NCBI RefSeq assembly: GCF_018812025.1
Contig: NC_063045.1
Span: 16,414,546-16,478,545 of the forward strand
Length of the DNA: 64,000 nucleotides
Source of the DNA: Megalobrama amblycephala
Taxonomy: Eukaryota; Chordata; Actinopteri; Cypriniformes; Xenocyprididae
Direction of reading: 5' to 3'
The position numbers were made by a program, and so were the translations under genes. The stretch's first letter is position 1, and each line of letters opens with the position of its first letter. This document shows positions 45,323 through 58,200 of the stretch, one piece after another. The notes beneath the pieces are model-generated. The model did no database searches. It saw nothing but the letters and a program-made list of their open reading frames with translations, and was not told the DNA's origin.

Positions 45323-48300
45323 TAATTGGACATCAGTGTGTGGACGAAAAAATTGACGTCAGTTAGATTTTTTTTTCTACATCAATTGGACATCAGTGTG
45401 TGGACGTCAAATTTACGTCAAAAAATTTAAGTCAATTTTATTTGGTTTTTTTACATCAATTGGACATCAGTGTGTGGACGTCAAATTTATGTCAAAAAAT
45501 TGATGTCAATTTTATGTTTTTTTTTCCGACATCAATTGGACATCATTGTGTGGACTTCAAATGGATGTCAAGTTTTTGATGTCAATTTGCCGTTTTCTTT
45601 TTTTTTCAACATCAATTGGACATCAGTGTGTGGACGTCAAATTGACATCAGTGTGTGGACGTCAAATTGACATCAAAAAATTGAATGTCAATTTTATGGG
45701 GGGGTTTTTCCGACATCAATTGGACATCAGTGTGTGGACGTCAAATGGATGTCAAGTTTTTGACGTCAATTTGCCGTTTTTTTTTTTTTTGTCAACATCA
45801 ATTAGAAATCAGTGTGTGGACATCAAATTGACATCAACAAATTGACGTCAATTTGATGGGTTTTTTTCTACATCAATTGGACATCAGTGTGTGGATGTCA
45901 AATTGACCTCAATTTTTTTATGTTTTTTCTTTCAACATCAATTGGACATCAGTGTGTGGACGTCAAATTGACATTAGTGTGTGGACGTCAAATTGACATC
46001 AAAAAATTTGCGTAAATTTGATGGGGTTTTTTTCTACATCAGTTGGACATCCGTGTGTGGACGTCAAATTGACATCAAAAAATTGATGTCAGTTTTATGG
46101 GGTTTTTCTTCCAACATCAATTGGACATCAGTGTGTGGACGTGAAATGGATGTCAAGTTTGCTATTTTTTTTTTCTACATCAATTGGACATCAGTGTGTG
46201 GACGTCAAAATGACGTCAATTTTTTGACGTCAATTTGATGGGGGTTTATTTCAACATCAATTGGACATCAGTGTGTGGACGTCAAATGGATGTCAAGTTT
46301 TTGAAGTCAATTTGATGGGGGGTTTTTTCAACATCAATTGGACATCAGTGTGTGGACGTCAAATTGATGTAAAAAAAAAATTGACGTCAATCTGATGGGG
46401 GTTTTTTCGACATCAATTGACATCAGTGTGTGGACGTCAAATTAACGTCAAAAAATTGATGTCAATTTGATGGGGGTTTTTTCGACATCAATTGGACATC
46501 AGTGTGTGGACATCAAATGAATGTCAAGTTTTTGACGTCAATTTGATGGGGTTTTTTTCGACATCAATTGGACATCCGTGTGTGGACGTCAAATTGACAT
46601 CAGTGTGTGGACGTCAAATTGACATCAGTGTGTGGACGTCAAATTGACATCAAAAAATTGACTTCAAAAAGTTTTTGAAGTCAATTTGATGGGGTTTTTT
46701 TTCAACATCAATTGGACATCAGTGTGTGGACGTCAAATTGATGTAAAAAAAAATTGACGTCAATCTGATGGGGGTTTTTTTCGACATCAATTGACATCAG
46801 TGTGTGGACGTCAAATTAACGTCAAAAAATTGATGTCAATTTGATGGGGGTTTTTTCGACATCAATTGGACATCCGTGTGTGGACGTCAAATTGACATCA
46901 GTGTGTGGACGTCAAATTGACATCAAAAAATTGACTTCAAAAAGTTTTTGAAGTCAATTTGATGGGGGTTTTTTTCAACATCAATTGGACATCAGTGTGT
47001 GGACGTCAAATTGATGTAAAAAAAAATTGACGTCAATCTGATGGGGGTTTTTTTCGACATCAATTGACATCAGTGTGTGGACGTCAAATTAACGTCAAAA
47101 AATTGATGTCAATTTGATGGGGGTTTTTTCGACATCAATTGGACATCAGTGTGTGGACATCAAATGAATGTCAAGTTTTTGACGTCAATTTGATGGGGTT
47201 TTTTTCAACATCAATTGGACATCCGTGTGTGGACGTCAAATTGACATCAGTGTGTGGACGTCAAATTGACATAAAAAAATTGATGTCAGTTTTATGGGGT
47301 TTTTCTTCCAACATCAATTGGACATCAATGTGTGGACGTGAAATGGATGTCAAGTTTGCCATTTTTTTTTCTATATCAATTGGACATCAGTGTGTGGATG
47401 TCAAAATGACGTCAATTTTTTGACGTCAATTTGATGGGTTTTTTTTTTCAACATCAATTGGACATCAGTGTGTGGACGTCAAATTGATGTAAAAAAAAAT
47501 TGACGTCAATCTGATGGGGGGTTTTTTCGACATCAATTGACATCAGTGTGTGGACGTCAAATTAACGTCAAAAAATTGATGTCAATTTGATGGGGGTTTT
47601 TTCGACATCAATTGGACATCAGTGTGTGGACATCAAATGAATGTCAAGTTTTTGACGTCAATTTGATGGGGTTTTTTTCAACATCAATTGGACATCCGTG
47701 TGTGGACGTCAAATTGACATCAGTGTGTGGACGTCAAATTGACATCAAAAAATTGATATCAGTTTTATGGGGTTTTTCTTCCAACATCAATTGGACATCA
47801 GTTTGTGGACGTGAAATGGATGTCAAGTTTGCCATTTTTTTTTCTACATCAATTGGACATCAGTGTGTGGATGTCAAAATGACGTCAATTTTTTGACGTC
47901 AATTTGATGGGGGTTTTTTTCAACATCAATTGGACATCAGTGTGTGGACGTCAAATTGACATAAAAAAATTACGTCAATTTGATGTTTTTTTTCTACATC
48001 CATTGGACATCAGTGTGTGGACGTCAAATTGACATAAAAATTGACGTCAATTTTGTTTTGTTCTTTTACATCAATTGAACATCAGTGTGTGGACGTCAAA
48101 TGGATGTCAAGTTAATTTGATGTTTTTTTTCTACATCAACAGGACATCAGTGTGTGGACAATTTGATGTTTTTTTTTCCGACATCAATTGGACATCGGTG
48201 TGTGGACGTCAAATTGACATAAAAAAAAAAAATGAAGTCAATTTGATGGGGTTTTTTTTCAACATCAATTGGACATCAGTGTGTGGACGTCAAATTGAGG

Positions 48301-48628
48301 TCAATTTTTTGACGTCAATTTGATGGGTTTTTTTCAACATCAATTGGACATCAGTGTGCGGACGTCAAATTAACATCAAAAAATGTATGTCAATTTGATG
48401 GGGGTTTTTTCGACATCAATTGGACATCAGTGTGTGGACATCAAATGAATGTCAAGTTTTTGACGTCAATTTGATGGGGTTTTTTTCAACATCAATTGGT
48501 CATCAGTGTGTGGACGTCAAATGGATGTCAAGTTTTTGACGTCAATTTGACGTTTTTTCAACATCAGTGTGTGGATGTCAAATTGACGTCAAAAAATTGA
48601 CATCAATTTGACGGGGTTTTTTTCAACG
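45323..48628. repeat. 3.3 kb minisatellite rich in TGACGTCA palindromes
   Basis: A tandem array of units of roughly 55-80 bases built from ACATCAATTGGACATCAGTG, TGTGTGGACGTCAAATTGAC, AAAAATTGACGTCAATTTGA and a TGGGGGTTTTTTTC spacer. Unit length varies, some units have the GTGTGGACGTCAAATTGACA segment doubled, and a 473 bp block is itself duplicated (for example 47139 and 47612). The many 80-100 residue open frames across it come from the repeat and are not genes. Intergenic, between the semaphorin 5' end and camsap2 3' end. Confidence 0.96.
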
Positions 48629-49917
48629 TCACCAGCTCTCAAGGTTAACTAATCATGAAAAGTGCTGCATTACATTTAGATCTATGGCATTATATTTAGA
48701 TCGTGGGATGAAAGGCTGCAGTGATAAACAGCCAATCACAGACATGTTATTGAGCGCTTGAAAGCAGTGATCTCGTCATTGCAACTCAACTTCTGCACAC
48801 TAACAAATGCTTTAATTGTAACTAAGTGCAAATGCAATATATTACTATATTACTGTCGAGTCCATATCGTAAAAGTCTGTTTGCAAAGCTTGCGCTGAAA
48901 TGCGATTGATTTACTAAAGAATCCACAGTGAAATACCGAATAGAAATAAATAAAGCTCAACTGAGACATTCACAATGTTGAAAATAAATAACCATATTCC
49001 TAGCTTTAGGATCCTTAAGGTAATATTATTTTCGTCCTGCTGTATCGCTCTTCTCTCCTCGTCATCTTACTAACACACCAGCGGGCGGGGCTAATGTTGC
49101 AATGATGAAGCAGGCATTGATTTCTTTTGCGGAGGCGGTGTTTCACCTATCTATAGATAGGCACATTCCAGGATTAGTCGTTCGATGGGCCTGGTGTCAA
49201 TAAAAGCTTTTATTGGACTAACAAGGAAGTTTTCAGTTCTTAAACTTACAGGACATTCTTATACTACGACGACCTCTTATATATCAAAAGCTCAAGGAAG
49301 AGTTGATCTCTCAATTCATGACCCCTTTAAAGCAGTAAATATTTACATATAAGAATAAGCATTTGAAACATAACCTACTCTATGTTTTACACAGCAAATT
49401 AGCCTGTATTTGATCGAAATTTCAGATTCATCTTCAAGCTGACTGAGATAGCACAGTGAATGTTTATAGTTGCCAACGAATGTGCCACTACATAGGCCTA
49501 TCATTTCAGCTTTAATTTCCCCATTAAATAGACACACTGCACGATTGCTGTTTTTTCCTCCAAAGCACTTGAAGGTGACGAGGTGGGAAGTACCAAATTT
49601 CCAATAGCACGGAAGGCATGTAGCACTTACTATTTTATTTTGTACTTATTTGGTTTGAATTGTTTTTGTACAAAAAAGAAAAAAAGGCAAATACATAAGA
49701 GTCTATGACTGGATCATTATTGATGTGATTATTATGTTTCTAACATGTTATATGTTTGGCAACGGTTCTTCTAACTTTAGTGTAGCTTTTCATTTCTTAA
49801 ACAAACATGTAGGAAGACACATTTTGGCCATATTCCAGGATGACAATGTCAAAATTCATCAGGCTCAAATTTTTGGGAGGCAGCATGAAGAATCATTTTC
49901 ACACATGAATCCAAACC
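48629..49917. other. Intergenic, nothing recognised
   Basis: No exon, RNA gene or clear repeat could be supported here. Short open frames (49343-49537 minus; the start of 49725-50024 plus) resemble no family. Confidence 0.5.
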
Positions 49918-50892
49918 TTAAAGGTGCCCTAGAACCAGTTTTTACAAGATGTAATATAAGTCTAAGGTGTCCCCTGAATGTGTCTGTGAAGTTTCAGCTC
50001 AAAATACCCCATAGATTTTTTTAAATTAATTTTTTTAACTGCCTATTTTGGGGCATCATTAACTATGCACCGATTCAGCGCGCGGCCCCTTTTAAATCGC
50101 ACGCTCCCTGCCCCCCGAGCTCTCGACTATAATACAGTGCATTTACAAAGTTCACACAGCTAATATAACCCTCAAATGGATCTTTACAAGATGTTCGTCA
50201 TGCATACTGCATGCATGCGTCGGATCATGTGAGTATAGTATTTATTTGGATGTTTACATTTGATTCTAAACGAGTTTGATAGTGCTCCATGGCTAAAGCT
50301 AACATTACACACTGTTGGAGAGATTTATAAAGAATGAAGTTGTGTTTATGAATTATACAGACTGCAAGTGTTTAATAATGAAAATAGCAACAGCTCTCGT
50401 CTCCGTGAATACAGTAAGAAACGATGGTAACTTTAACCACATTTAACAGTACATTAGCAACATACTAACGAAACATTTAGAAAGACAATTTACAAATATC
50501 ACTAAAAATATCATGTAATCATGGTTCATGTCAGTTATTATTGCTCCATCTGCCATTTTTCGCTATTGTCCTTGCTTGCTTACCTAGTCTGATGATTCAG
50601 CTGTGCACAGATCCAGACGTTAATACTGCCTGCCCTTGTGTAATGCCTTGAACATGGGCTGGCATATGCAAATATTGGGGGCGTACATATTAATGATCCC
50701 GACTGTTACGTAACAGTCGGTGTTATGTTGAGATTCGCCTGTTCTTCGGAGGTCTTTTAAACAAATGAGATTTACACAAGAAGGAGGAAACAATGGTGTT
50801 TGAGACTCACTATATGTCATTTCCATGTACTGAACTCTTGTTATTCAACTATGCCAAGGTAAATTCAATTTTTGATTCCAGGGCACCTTTAA
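49918..50892. repeat. TTAA-flanked MITE, 967 bp
   Basis: TTAA at 49918-49921 and 50889-50892 enclose a unit ending AGGTGCCCTAGAA / TTCCAGGGCACCT. Internal sequence near the left end (CAAGATGTAATATAAGT, GAAGTTTCAGCTCAAAATA) recurs in reverse at about 24865-24930. The open frame 49725-50024 runs into it and is not a gene. Confidence 0.85.
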
Positions 50893-51228
50893 ATTCATTG
50901 AAAGTCTTTGGGATGTGCTGGAGTAGACTTTACAGAGTGCTTGACTCTTGCATTTTCAAAGCAAGATCTTGACCAAACATTGATGCGTCTCTTGATGGAC
51001 ATAAATGAATTTAAGGTCTGGACTCAGAGGTGTCAATACATGTGTGAAAATGATTCTTCATGCTCCCTTAGAACCATTCTTTTTGCTTTATTCAAGAGTG
51101 ATTGTTTAATTAGAGGCACTCTCTCATATTATGCATTATTGCATACATTCATGAAATACAGATGAATGGACTCAATAGCTTATGTTAAAGAACAATCAGC
51201 AGGCTGCAAATGAGGCCATGCGAAATTT
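50893..51228. other. Intergenic, nothing recognised
   Basis: Short stretch between the MITE and the presumed camsap2 poly(A) site. The plus-strand frame at 50908-51165 resembles no family. Confidence 0.4.
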
Positions 51229-53222
51229 ATTGAATGCAATTGAAATCGAACATGTTATTTGAACAATATGCACGCCTGAAAGAAAATAAAAGAGAGAGAC
51301 GTGCTGGAGAGATCAGAGAACACACACTGTACAGTTTTCAATCGTGCTCATTTACAGTTAAGTAACCCTCATTTGTGACCAGAAATGACCAAACAATAAT
51401 TCCGTTTCCAGTAGTACCTTTCTAATAAATTAAAGATGGCGTCCTAACAGGGTACTTTGTATTAAAGGCTGTGCGCATTTCCATTCCAAACACAGACACA
51501 TCAGTCAGAACTACTTAATAGATGTTTGTATGTGAGAGAACATGTGTGCATGTTTGTTTCAGGAGGCAAGCACCAAAAATAATGACAATTTTTACAATTC
51601 CTACTGAAATAAAAAGCACAAAAGGAAGGCTTTTTTTTTTTCGCCAGGCAACAAACGCCTCTACCCGTATACAGCCACATTTTGCCTTAAGACGATTAAA
51701 AGTGCGGTCACATACCACTGTTTGGCAAATTTTCGTTGTTGAAATCGTGTCATTAAGATTGGTAATTTCACAAAAATGTCCCCATGTAGAGTTCGCAACG
51801 GATTGAAGTGGGTCACGCAAATTTGCAGCTTTGACCAACAGAAAGCTGCTTGGTTTGAAAGTGACTTCTGTGTGAGCTGTGCTTCATACATCGCTACACT
51901 GTTGACAATGGCCATTTTTGCCCAAGAAATTTCACTTTAGCGAATTTTCACCAAAATTTCGCTAATATGATCGCACTTTACAGGGGAATGCTAACAGACT
52001 GTGATTCATAATGTCTCAAAATGCCACACAGACTCCAGGCGTACAAAATGTGGCTTGTTTTGGCCTCTTCAACAAGTCAAAAACTGTATTTTTATTATTT
52101 TAAATAATTTACCATTCAAATGATTTAGCCCTCAGTCGCAAAACATGGAAATGTCTCCAACAATCCGGTAAAATATCATTTGGTAAACTGCTTTTAATAG
52201 TTCTGCGTGACCCAGGACAGGGAAATACTTCAGATCAGTCACCACAAGCATACATTACAGTACAAAAGTATTTTGAAAATGGTTATTACTCCAGCATATC
52301 TTAATCCATGGAAATATCATTGAAACAATTCAGTCTATCATAATCCACCTGATTTTTTTTTTTCGCACCAACAATAATAAACTGATATAACAGAAAGGTT
52401 TGGTTTTCTAACCCCTAGTCTTATTTAAGACCTTTTATGAAAGATAAATATTGATTAAATAGATCATTAAGCTGAACATTTCCTTCAGTCGGTCAAAAAA
52501 AACAAAAAAAACAAAACAAAATGTATATATATATATATAAAAAAAGTTAATACACCAACAGGAACAAAATTAAATGAATTCACAACCCTGCTGTGAATCA
52601 ATGCCATTAGATAATGTTGAAAAACCCATCAAAAGTGGGTTCGGCCTGCAAACAACACCACTGCACTTTAACACACTGGTTAATGAATACTAGATATGAC
52701 AGGATTCCCTTGCAGTACTAAACTGTTATAATCACAAGCTATGCATGTGAGAACCTTTCCATAAGCAGCCGTACAATCATAACAGGACAAATAATAATAA
52801 TAAATCAAATAAAAACAAGATTAAAATTTAGACAAAAAAAAAAAAAAAAAAAGCAACATAAGGCCACACGTCAACATATGTGCGAGATTTATGTACAAAC
52901 TAAGAACATTCAGTGCTTTAGTGTACCAAATTAAAATAGGTCATCCATGACAACGTTTCATTATTTCCTTTTTTTTGGCACATTTACATAAAAACAACAC
53001 ATACACGGTGCATTAAAACACTTGAATCAGACAGTCTTGGGTGTTAGACACATGAGTTTGATCCATTTGCCATCCCGTAAAGTTTTACATTCCAGTTGTG
53101 CATAATTTTCGCCAACTTGTGTGTCCTAACAAAATCTGACGGAAGAGTGTAAAAAGTGTTGTATGATTAGAATATGTACAAACAAGTGCATTGAGATTGT
53201 GTACATCCGACGTCGAGAAACA
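51229..53222 (-). other. camsap2: camsap2 3' untranslated region (probable)
   Basis: No coding exon follows the camsap2 stop. Candidate minus-strand poly(A) signals (TTTATT on the plus strand) occur near 51229 and 52091, so the 3' UTR is about 1.1-2.0 kb. It contains a short (TA)n run at about 52521-52538 and A-rich tracts. Open frames around 51515-51915 lie on both strands and match nothing. Confidence 0.4.
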
Positions 53223-55170
53223 CTAGGACTTTACGGCCGCTACTTTCTTCGGTGTTCCTGGTTTTTTGGTCTGCCACAGGTGGCTATGGATCGTGATGGC
53301 GTCGACATTTGCAGACATGGTCTTGGCTGGAATTTGGCTGAACTGCTTCCTGTCTGAGTTGTACTTGTAGAGGCCGTCGATCATCTTGCGCGAGATGTTT
53401 TTAGGACCGATGCCGGCCAACTTGGTGATCTCCTCCGTGTCGGGGCAGTACGTGTAGAGAGAGCGAAACTGGCAGCCGGAATCCCGGAACAGGATCAGAA
53501 AGTTGTTGGCCCCCGATTTCTCCATTTCCTTGAGAAAACAAATAAATATAATGAATAAAACATAAAATATAGTATAAATTTAATGAAATCATGGACATGC
53601 TTACCTCCAAAATCTTGTTTTTCTGTCCCTCATTGACTTTGCCAGCCAAACAGCAATGAGCCAAAGCATTCTGAATTATATGCTTATTTGACTTTGCACT
53701 GGGCTCCTTATATAATTTAGGACCTGCAGCAAAGAAATGTCATAGTTTAATAGAATATTGTAGAATGAGTCTGCTGTTCACCCTCCAGTCCTCTAGATGG
53801 AGCCATCACCTGAAGTTCTGAGCGTGTTTTATACAAAATAGAACGTTCATAATGTTCAAATGTTTGGCCATATAGTAAAACCTATATGTACTGCTCAGAA
53901 CTATTATACAGACTGCAGCTCCCTCTGGTGGACTGGAGGTGGAGTTGCAGCTGTTAAATACAGTGAAAAATTATTTTAACCTGTGTATTCGGTGTTGGAT
54001 GTCAGTGAGGATGTGGTGGAACCATTCTCCCAGTCTTTCTCTCCATTACGACTGCTGGAGCGAGTGGGCGAAAGGCAACCGTCTGCTGAGTCAGGCCTAC
54101 TGGGATGACATGATAAACTGAGTCCTGCAAACTCTGACAGGAACAGTGCTGATACACCTACTAACAACTGCTCTCATGCAAAATCAGGCAGTGAGGACTT
54201 GGGGACTGATTTATGGCTCTTAATCATAACATTGTGTTTTTTTTATGTATTTCATTGTCATAAGCATAAAATGAAACAACAAAAATAAAATACTTTTAAT
54301 ATGACGTATTTCAGAAAGCAAATGTACATTATTAAATGTATATTAAGACCAGGAAAATGTATTAAGAAATTTTATATATTTTTATTTTTAAATAATTATT
54401 TTAATAACATTATTGAAGCCTCTAAATAAGTCTCTCGCATAAGTGTGAAGTGCAGATCTTTATTGTGGTTTCAGTGCCATTCAATGCCAGCGTGAGTGTT
54501 AGTGACCTTAAATCAATACTTGTTTAATAATGATAAAATAAAACAAAAAAAGCAGTGATGGGTGAACTATAATAGCCATCTTTATAGTTCAAAGATTGGG
54601 GATCATTCCTCGTGTTGCTGCCAAGCTCATAGCAAAACAGGATGTTCTTCTTGAACAGAAGATGAATGCATAAAGAGTCTTATCCAACTAAGACTGACCT
54701 TCTATTTCTCACACGAGGAGAGCTCAAAAAGAAGAAAAGACTGCCAGATGCTAAGCTATTGCTTCTAAGATGCAAGAACATTCAAGAATACGAAGGAAAA
54801 ATACAGAGAATTCAAAGGATACTGGATTAGTAATGTACAGTAAAGTTAGAGAAATACATACAATTGCAGGGAAACAGAAGAAATAAACATTTTCTTATTC
54901 TGCTTAAAGTGCCGCTTACCTGGGTGTTTTCCTATCCGAGTTGACACTGTCATTATCTCCAAGAGAGGCCAGAGAGAGGCTGGACACTGAAAAAACACGA
55001 GGTCGTGAACCTAGATGCAAAACAGAAAACCGGACAGGACCCACCGTTACACAAGACAAAAGCAAGCCCAACCCAACTTTGTGTTACCCTCATAATAGTA
55101 CAGCTCTCTGTAATGATGCTGCTAAATGGCCTCTCCAACTCCTTTAAACTGTCTTAACACATACAAAAGT

Positions 55171-55261
<91 letters not shown>

Positions 55262-58200
55262 ATTTATGAAGGAGCTGTAAAATTTACTTTACATCTGTCT
55301 TATACAATAGGATGTGTCCAAATAAATTGAACAAATTAATTTGAAAGAATCTTTAAAAAAAAAAAAAAAAAATCAGCAAGATTGTTTAAATTAGTTCAAC
55401 TACTTTGTTACTTACATTAGTTAGAAAATGATTAAATTGGTTAGAATAGATATCTAGAGCAAGTAAAATGTTAGCGTACTTGTTAGAAGGAAATACAGAG
55501 GGATGCAGTGAGCTGGACAGGAAAAGGCTGAGAGTAGCACAAAGCGTACAGTGCCGGGCTTTGCCAGTAGGGGGCGCTCGCCCTTTACCTGCTGTGGCCC
55601 TGACAGGAGTCCTGGGGGACTCCATCACATCTCTGTGGATGGACTTGGGCCTTGGTTTCCTCTGCTTGGCCCCCACAGGCCGTGGTTTGACAAGCGTGTC
55701 CATGTCCTCCATAAGCTTCAGCTGTTTTCTCCTCAGGTACTCCTGCTTGATAAATTCCCGCCGTGCTTTGTCTTCTTCCTTCTTCATGCGGTCTTCCTCT
55801 GCTTTCAGCCTGTGGAAGGAGACAGATATTTGAATTAAGAATGAGGGGGAGAAATTTAGACTTCTAGATGGGCTGACAGATGGGCTGGCTGTTACCGGGC
55901 CTCCTCTTTCTTTTGCTCAAGCTCCGCCTCCAGCTGTTGTTTCCTCTGCTGGCTCTCCCGTTCTCTTCTCAGCCTTTTCTCCAGAAGTGCTGCTCGTTTT
56001 ATGGCCATGCTGTCCTCTCCTTTCATATCATCCTGACAACATAAACACATTATCAGATCTGACATCAAGAATCTCCGTTATTGTCTTTTTATGTTCAGGT
56101 GTATCAAGTATCTGAACAAGGAATGTGAAGGCAGTATACTGATGTTGATATGATCAGTCTGAATAAACCAGATCGCTACACTGCTCAGACTCCCAGCAGA
56201 ATGCAAACATCACAAAATAAATGATTTATTTGCCTCCATTTTCTGACCTAGATCCAACAGCTACGTTTTCCAGTGATCTGTCCCAAGCTAACCCCCTCCT
56301 GCGACTGTACACGCTAAGAAAATTTCAGATATTAGTCACACCACAGCATTTTCCCGAACTAAAGTTATAGTAATACGGTGTTTCGGGTTCTAACTATGGC
56401 CTTCAACAGTTAAAACAACACAGTTTTTTAAAGTTTCTTTATAAAATGTGACTGGCACTTGCCACCACAATGCTAAAGTGTTCTGGATAGTTGCTAGGGC
56501 ACTGTTAGCTGCCTGATAAGGTGTTCTGTATAGTTTTAGCTCATTGTTAGATGGTTGCTCAGGTTCTCTGGCTGTTTGCTTACTGGCCCAGGACAAGTCT
56601 AGAAAAGCGATATCCTCAACAAACATAATTTGAGGTATCATTCATGTTCATAGCCCAAATGGTGTGGAACAAGATACACACTTAAGTTCAAAACTTTAAC
56701 TCGCGTTCTAATCACTAACAGTAAGCAACAGTAATAGTGACGCTTGCCTTAGCATTCAACACTAAGTATTCACAACATGTGGTATTGGAAGAGTTCATTT
56801 CCAAGTTTCTCTAAGCTAAAGGATCCATTGACATTAAAATCTACCTTGAAGAAGAATCCACAGGACATTTTCTGCTCATCGTCCTGATTTTCCCCTGAAG
56901 TCTCCTTTTCGCCTTCCTCTTCTAACGCCTGTCCATCCAGGGGCTTGAGAACAGACAATGGAACCTCAATCAAATTTTTGTTGGTCTGATGGGCAATGTC
57001 AACTGGCTCGGTGGGAGTGACAAAAACGGTCTCCATTACGATCTGCGACAAGACTTCTGACACACTAGATTCCACTGCAGGCTTAATATCATCTGTTGGC
57101 CTTTTCAGCTTTTCCCTTTCTTCTGTTGGTTTGTTCTCCTTATCTTCTGGCTCCTTAGCACTCAAGTCAGTGTCTTCGGTTACTGCCTGTTGAGTTTCTT
57201 TGGTTGGGGAGATGTTAGTTCCAGAAGAACATTCAATAGACAATGCCTCAAGGCCTTGTTCAATGTCCTTATCTGTGGTTTCAGCTCCTGATGGTGGTTT
57301 CTTCTCGCTTCCCAAATAAGAAAACGAGTAGGACACGGACTGAGAAGGGGAGAATCTTCTGAGGCGTGGGATGCTGTCCACTGACTGTGGAACGGTCAAG
57401 ACTCGGTTGAAGGGAGTGATCTTTAGCTCACTAGGTCTGGGTGTCCTTGGTGTCTTGGAATGGAAAGAAGCAGACTTCCTCTTAAGGTTTGTAGGGGAAC
57501 GGTGTGTAGCTCTAGGGGAATCTGCAGGTGAGGGAGACCCAGAAGAGCGTGTCCCACTCCCTCTGAGCTCTCGCACCTGCTTTTGTGGCGAAGGTTGAGG
57601 TGGTGACACAACCCAGGCCTGTTGCTCCCGCATCTGCATGATTACCTCCTGCTGCTGGGCAAGTCGCTGCATCTCAGTCTGCAAGAAGCTTAGGGAAGCA
57701 TTGAGCTTCTCAATGGAGCGTGTATATTCCATCAGGTCCGCCTCGCATGTGCTGTCCTCACCTGCAGACTTCAGCGGAGACTTGTCAGGTTGGGGTGTCT
57801 CCACTGGCGTCTTGCTTCCCTCTGAGCTGGGAGTGTCCTCCTGAGATGGTGAGGTGCCATCTATTCCTTTCCTCTTGACAACCGTGAGGAAAGCACTGCG
57901 TCCCATCTTTTGGCGGTGTCGGGTAAAGGCCGCCTCCACTTTCTTTTTCTGGGCTTCAATGGCTCGACGCTTCTCCTCAAGTCTCATGCGCAGTTGCACC
58001 ATTTCTGTAGCCATGGCCTGGGCTGGGTCCTTGGATGGCTGATGTGCAGGGCTGATATCAGGCGAAGGGGCCCAGGAGACAGAGTGAGGAATGGTGAGAT
58101 CTGAACCATCTGGTGTTGTGCCTTGGGAAGCACCACCTTTGGCCTCCACATTTGGATTCAGTTTACGGAATTTCTGCTCAGCAAAGCTGGTCATCTTTAT

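Noticed and set aside
45470..48323. Several 66-99 codon open frames with CGRQIDIKK and VWTSN patterns
   Set aside because: All come from the tandem repeat; the apparent protein repeats reflect the DNA unit, with no start context, splice sites or family resemblance.
51515..51915. Overlapping open frames of 84-107 codons on both strands
   Set aside because: Open in several frames at once with no recognisable domain; region fits the camsap2 3' UTR.
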